Shown one piece after another: positions 62,714-64,000 of a stretch of DNA of 64,000 bases. Source of the stretch: Nitrospirota bacterium (GTDB lineage: Bacteria; Nitrospirota; Nitrospiria; Nitrospirales; Nitrospiraceae); the NCBI GenBank assembly GCA_018971525.1, contig JAGXAR010000008.1, forward strand, positions 1 to 64,000, read 5' to 3'. How positions within the stretch are numbered: the stretch's first letter is position 1; the number at the start of each line of letters is the position of its first letter. A program made the translations under genes and the position numbers. The notes under the pieces are model-generated. The model saw nothing but the letters and a program-made list of their open reading frames with translations. It made no database searches and was not told where the DNA came from.

Positions 62714-64000
62714 ATGCCATTCAGACGATTTCTTCGCTTCGTTGTGCAGCGATCGAGAACCATGGCCTGGCTCATGGTCTCTGTCGGTGTTTTGTCAGGG
62801 CTCTTGAGCGCCGGGGTTTTGGCTCTCGTCAATCATGTGCTTCATCATCCCTCCGACCATTCCTTCCTGGTGATGCTGGGGTTCGTCGTACTCGTCGCCG
62901 GGAAGCTTCTGTCAAACCTGTGGTCCCAGTTCCTACTCGTCCGATTCTCACAAGACACGATTTTGGACCTCTCCTTGTCGCTCTGTGCGAAGATCGTGCG
63001 GGCTCCGCTACGTCGCTCCGAGCAGCGAGGGGCCGCCAACATTCTTGTCACTCTGACGGATGACGTCAGTTGGGTTACCTGGGCGATCCAATGTTTCCCC
63101 CATTTGATCATGAATGTGGCAGTGGTGCTGGGTTGCGGGTTCTACCTTGCCTGGCTGTCGTGGGGCACGTTTCTGGGAGTGGTTGGAGTCACCGTACTTG
63201 GCGCCCTGGGGTATCAGTGGCTGCACACCAGCGCGTTCAGCGTCATCTATGCAGCCCGCGAGGCCAGGGCCGAGTTGTTTCGACACTTTCGTTCTCTCAC
63301 GGATGGGCTGAAAGAGTTGTTGATGCATCAGGCGCGTCGGCAGGAATTTGTGAATCAGGAAGTGCGGAGGGCGGCGGAATCATATCGGCAAACGAATTTG
63401 GAAGCGACGCGGAGGCAAGCGTTGGCGGAAGCGTGGACTCAGGTTTCGTTTTATTCCCTCATTGGTTTCATAGTCTTTCTGTTTCCATCTGTGGTGACGG
63501 TATCCCCCGAGGCCCTGACCGGGTATGTTGTGGCCGTCCTCTATATGATGGGTCCCATATGGGGCATTATCGGCGCATTGCCAACCATCGAACGAGGTCA
63601 AGTGGCATTGGAGAATATTGAGCGTTTAGGTGTGTCTCTGGACGTCGGGCACGAGGACGCTCAGCCGTTAGAATTGGCAGGCCTTGTGGCTGGAATCCCC
63701 CCTATTGTGCAGTGGAGCGATGTCGTATTTTCCTACGGCGAGGAGAATGGAGCCGAAGCGCCCTTCATGCTTGGTCCAATCAGTCTAGAGTTGCATCCTG
63801 GCGAACTCGTGTTTGTTATCGGTGGGAACGGGAGCGGGAAATCTACTTTCGTGAAAGTCCTCACGGGGCTGTATCAGCCCCTACAGGGGAACGTGACGCT
63901 GGCCGGCACGATGATCACCGACGCAAACCGGGAGTGGTACCGTGAACACTTCTCGGTCGTATTTTCAGACTTTCATGTCTTCAATAAACTCCTGGGCCAG
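62714..64000 (+). CDS. Peptide-export ABC transporter (SyrD/PvdE-like), 3' end outside the window
   Basis: At least 429 residues, open to the window edge. The N-terminal half is a membrane domain with about six helices (WLMVSVGVLSGLLSAGVLAL, IMNVAVVLGCGFYLAWLSWG, VSFYSLIGFIVFLF, YVVAVLYMMGPIWGIIGALP). The ATPase domain starts about residue 330 with Walker A GGNGSGKST. The Q-loop region reads FSVVFSDFHVFNKLLG, typical of cyclic-peptide exporters such as SyrD and PvdE rather than drug exporters. The Walker B and signature motifs lie beyond the end. It starts 40 bases after the synthetase and is surely its exporter. Confidence 0.9.
   Translation, partial: MPFRRFLRFVVQRSRTMAWLMVSVGVLSGLLSAGVLALVNHVLHHPSDHSFLVMLGFVVLVAGKLLSNLWSQFLLVRFSQDTILDLSLSLCAKIVRAPLRRSEQRGAANILVTLTDDVSWVTWAIQCFPHLIMNVAVVLGCGFYLAWLSWGTFLGVVGVTVLGALGYQWLHTSAFSVIYAAREARAELFRHFRSLTDGLKELLMHQARRQEFVNQEVRRAAESYRQTNLEATRRQALAEAWTQVSFYSLIGFIVFLFPSVVTVSPEALTGYVVAVLYMMGPIWGIIGALPTIERGQVALENIERLGVSLDVGHEDAQPLELAGLVAGIPPIVQWSDVVFSYGEENGAEAPFMLGPISLELHPGELVFVIGGNGSGKSTFVKVLTGLYQPLQGNVTLAGTMITDANREWYREHFSVVFSDFHVFNKLLGQ

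Overview
The window looks like chromosomal DNA from a Nitrospira-like bacterium (phylum Nitrospirota). This is an inference from the gene set (a chlorite-dismutase/HemQ-family protein, many receiver-domain proteins, a cytochrome/GMC pair), the moderately high GC content and the dense families of intergenic repeats. No rRNA or other decisive marker is present. Most genes are ordinary housekeeping genes, packed in short operons on both strands.

Layout. 1-5.7 kb (minus strand): an envelope redox operon with a di-heme cytochrome c interrupted by an in-frame TGA, a Tat-type GMC flavoprotein, a lipoprotein and a cysteine-rich secreted protein. 5.7-9.1 kb: a gene-poor stretch holding a receiver protein, two single-helix microproteins too short for ordinary gene calling, a perfect operator-like palindrome and several repeats. 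9.1-12.7 kb: sixA facing a ppx - tmk-like - tmk-like operon. 13.2-18.6 kb: an SDR oxidoreductase, a secreted OB-fold protein, uncharacterised genes, a membrane protein, the Cld/HemQ-family gene with a strong terminator, and an exported protein. 18.8-25.2 kb: cinA-thpR, pilT, an HD-GYP response regulator, recA and recX. 25.2-35.0 kb: alaS-ruvX-mltG, deoC, a PilZ protein, deoB, a RidA-like protein, and an exported IPT-repeat protein with a Ycf48-like beta-propeller.

35.3-45.3 kb (minus strand): a long collinear array valS-nadC-birA-coaX followed by grpE-dnaK-dnaJ-rsmE. 45.4-52.8 kb: a 37-residue basic protein, a receiver protein with a long C-terminal region, a HAD hydrolase, a SIRT5-like sirtuin, a ketopantoate-reductase-like protein with an extra oxidoreductase-like C-terminal domain, a MATE exporter, and a two-nuclease protein (Cas4-like plus DEDD exonuclease, DUF2779 type). 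A tRNA-Ser(CGA) follows.

53.4-64.0 kb: the most distinctive locus, a 9.3-kb lipopeptide synthetase gene, FAAL-PCP-C-A-PCP-C-A-PCP-TE, directly followed by a SyrD/PvdE-type peptide-export ABC transporter that runs off the window. Read by hand, the second adenylation domain carries a glycine-type code, the first condensation domain has HR instead of HH in its active-site motif, and the thioesterase has a Cys nucleophile. The expected product is a short N-acylated peptide ending in Gly, exported by the adjacent transporter.

Intergenic DNA is unusually patterned. At least five elements are bounded wholly or partly by GCAGGATGCT.../...AGCATCCTGC inverted ends, with mosaic interiors shared between loci, and there are two smaller hairpin families. 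Some gene starts lie inside or against these elements (cinA, SDR, recX, MATE).
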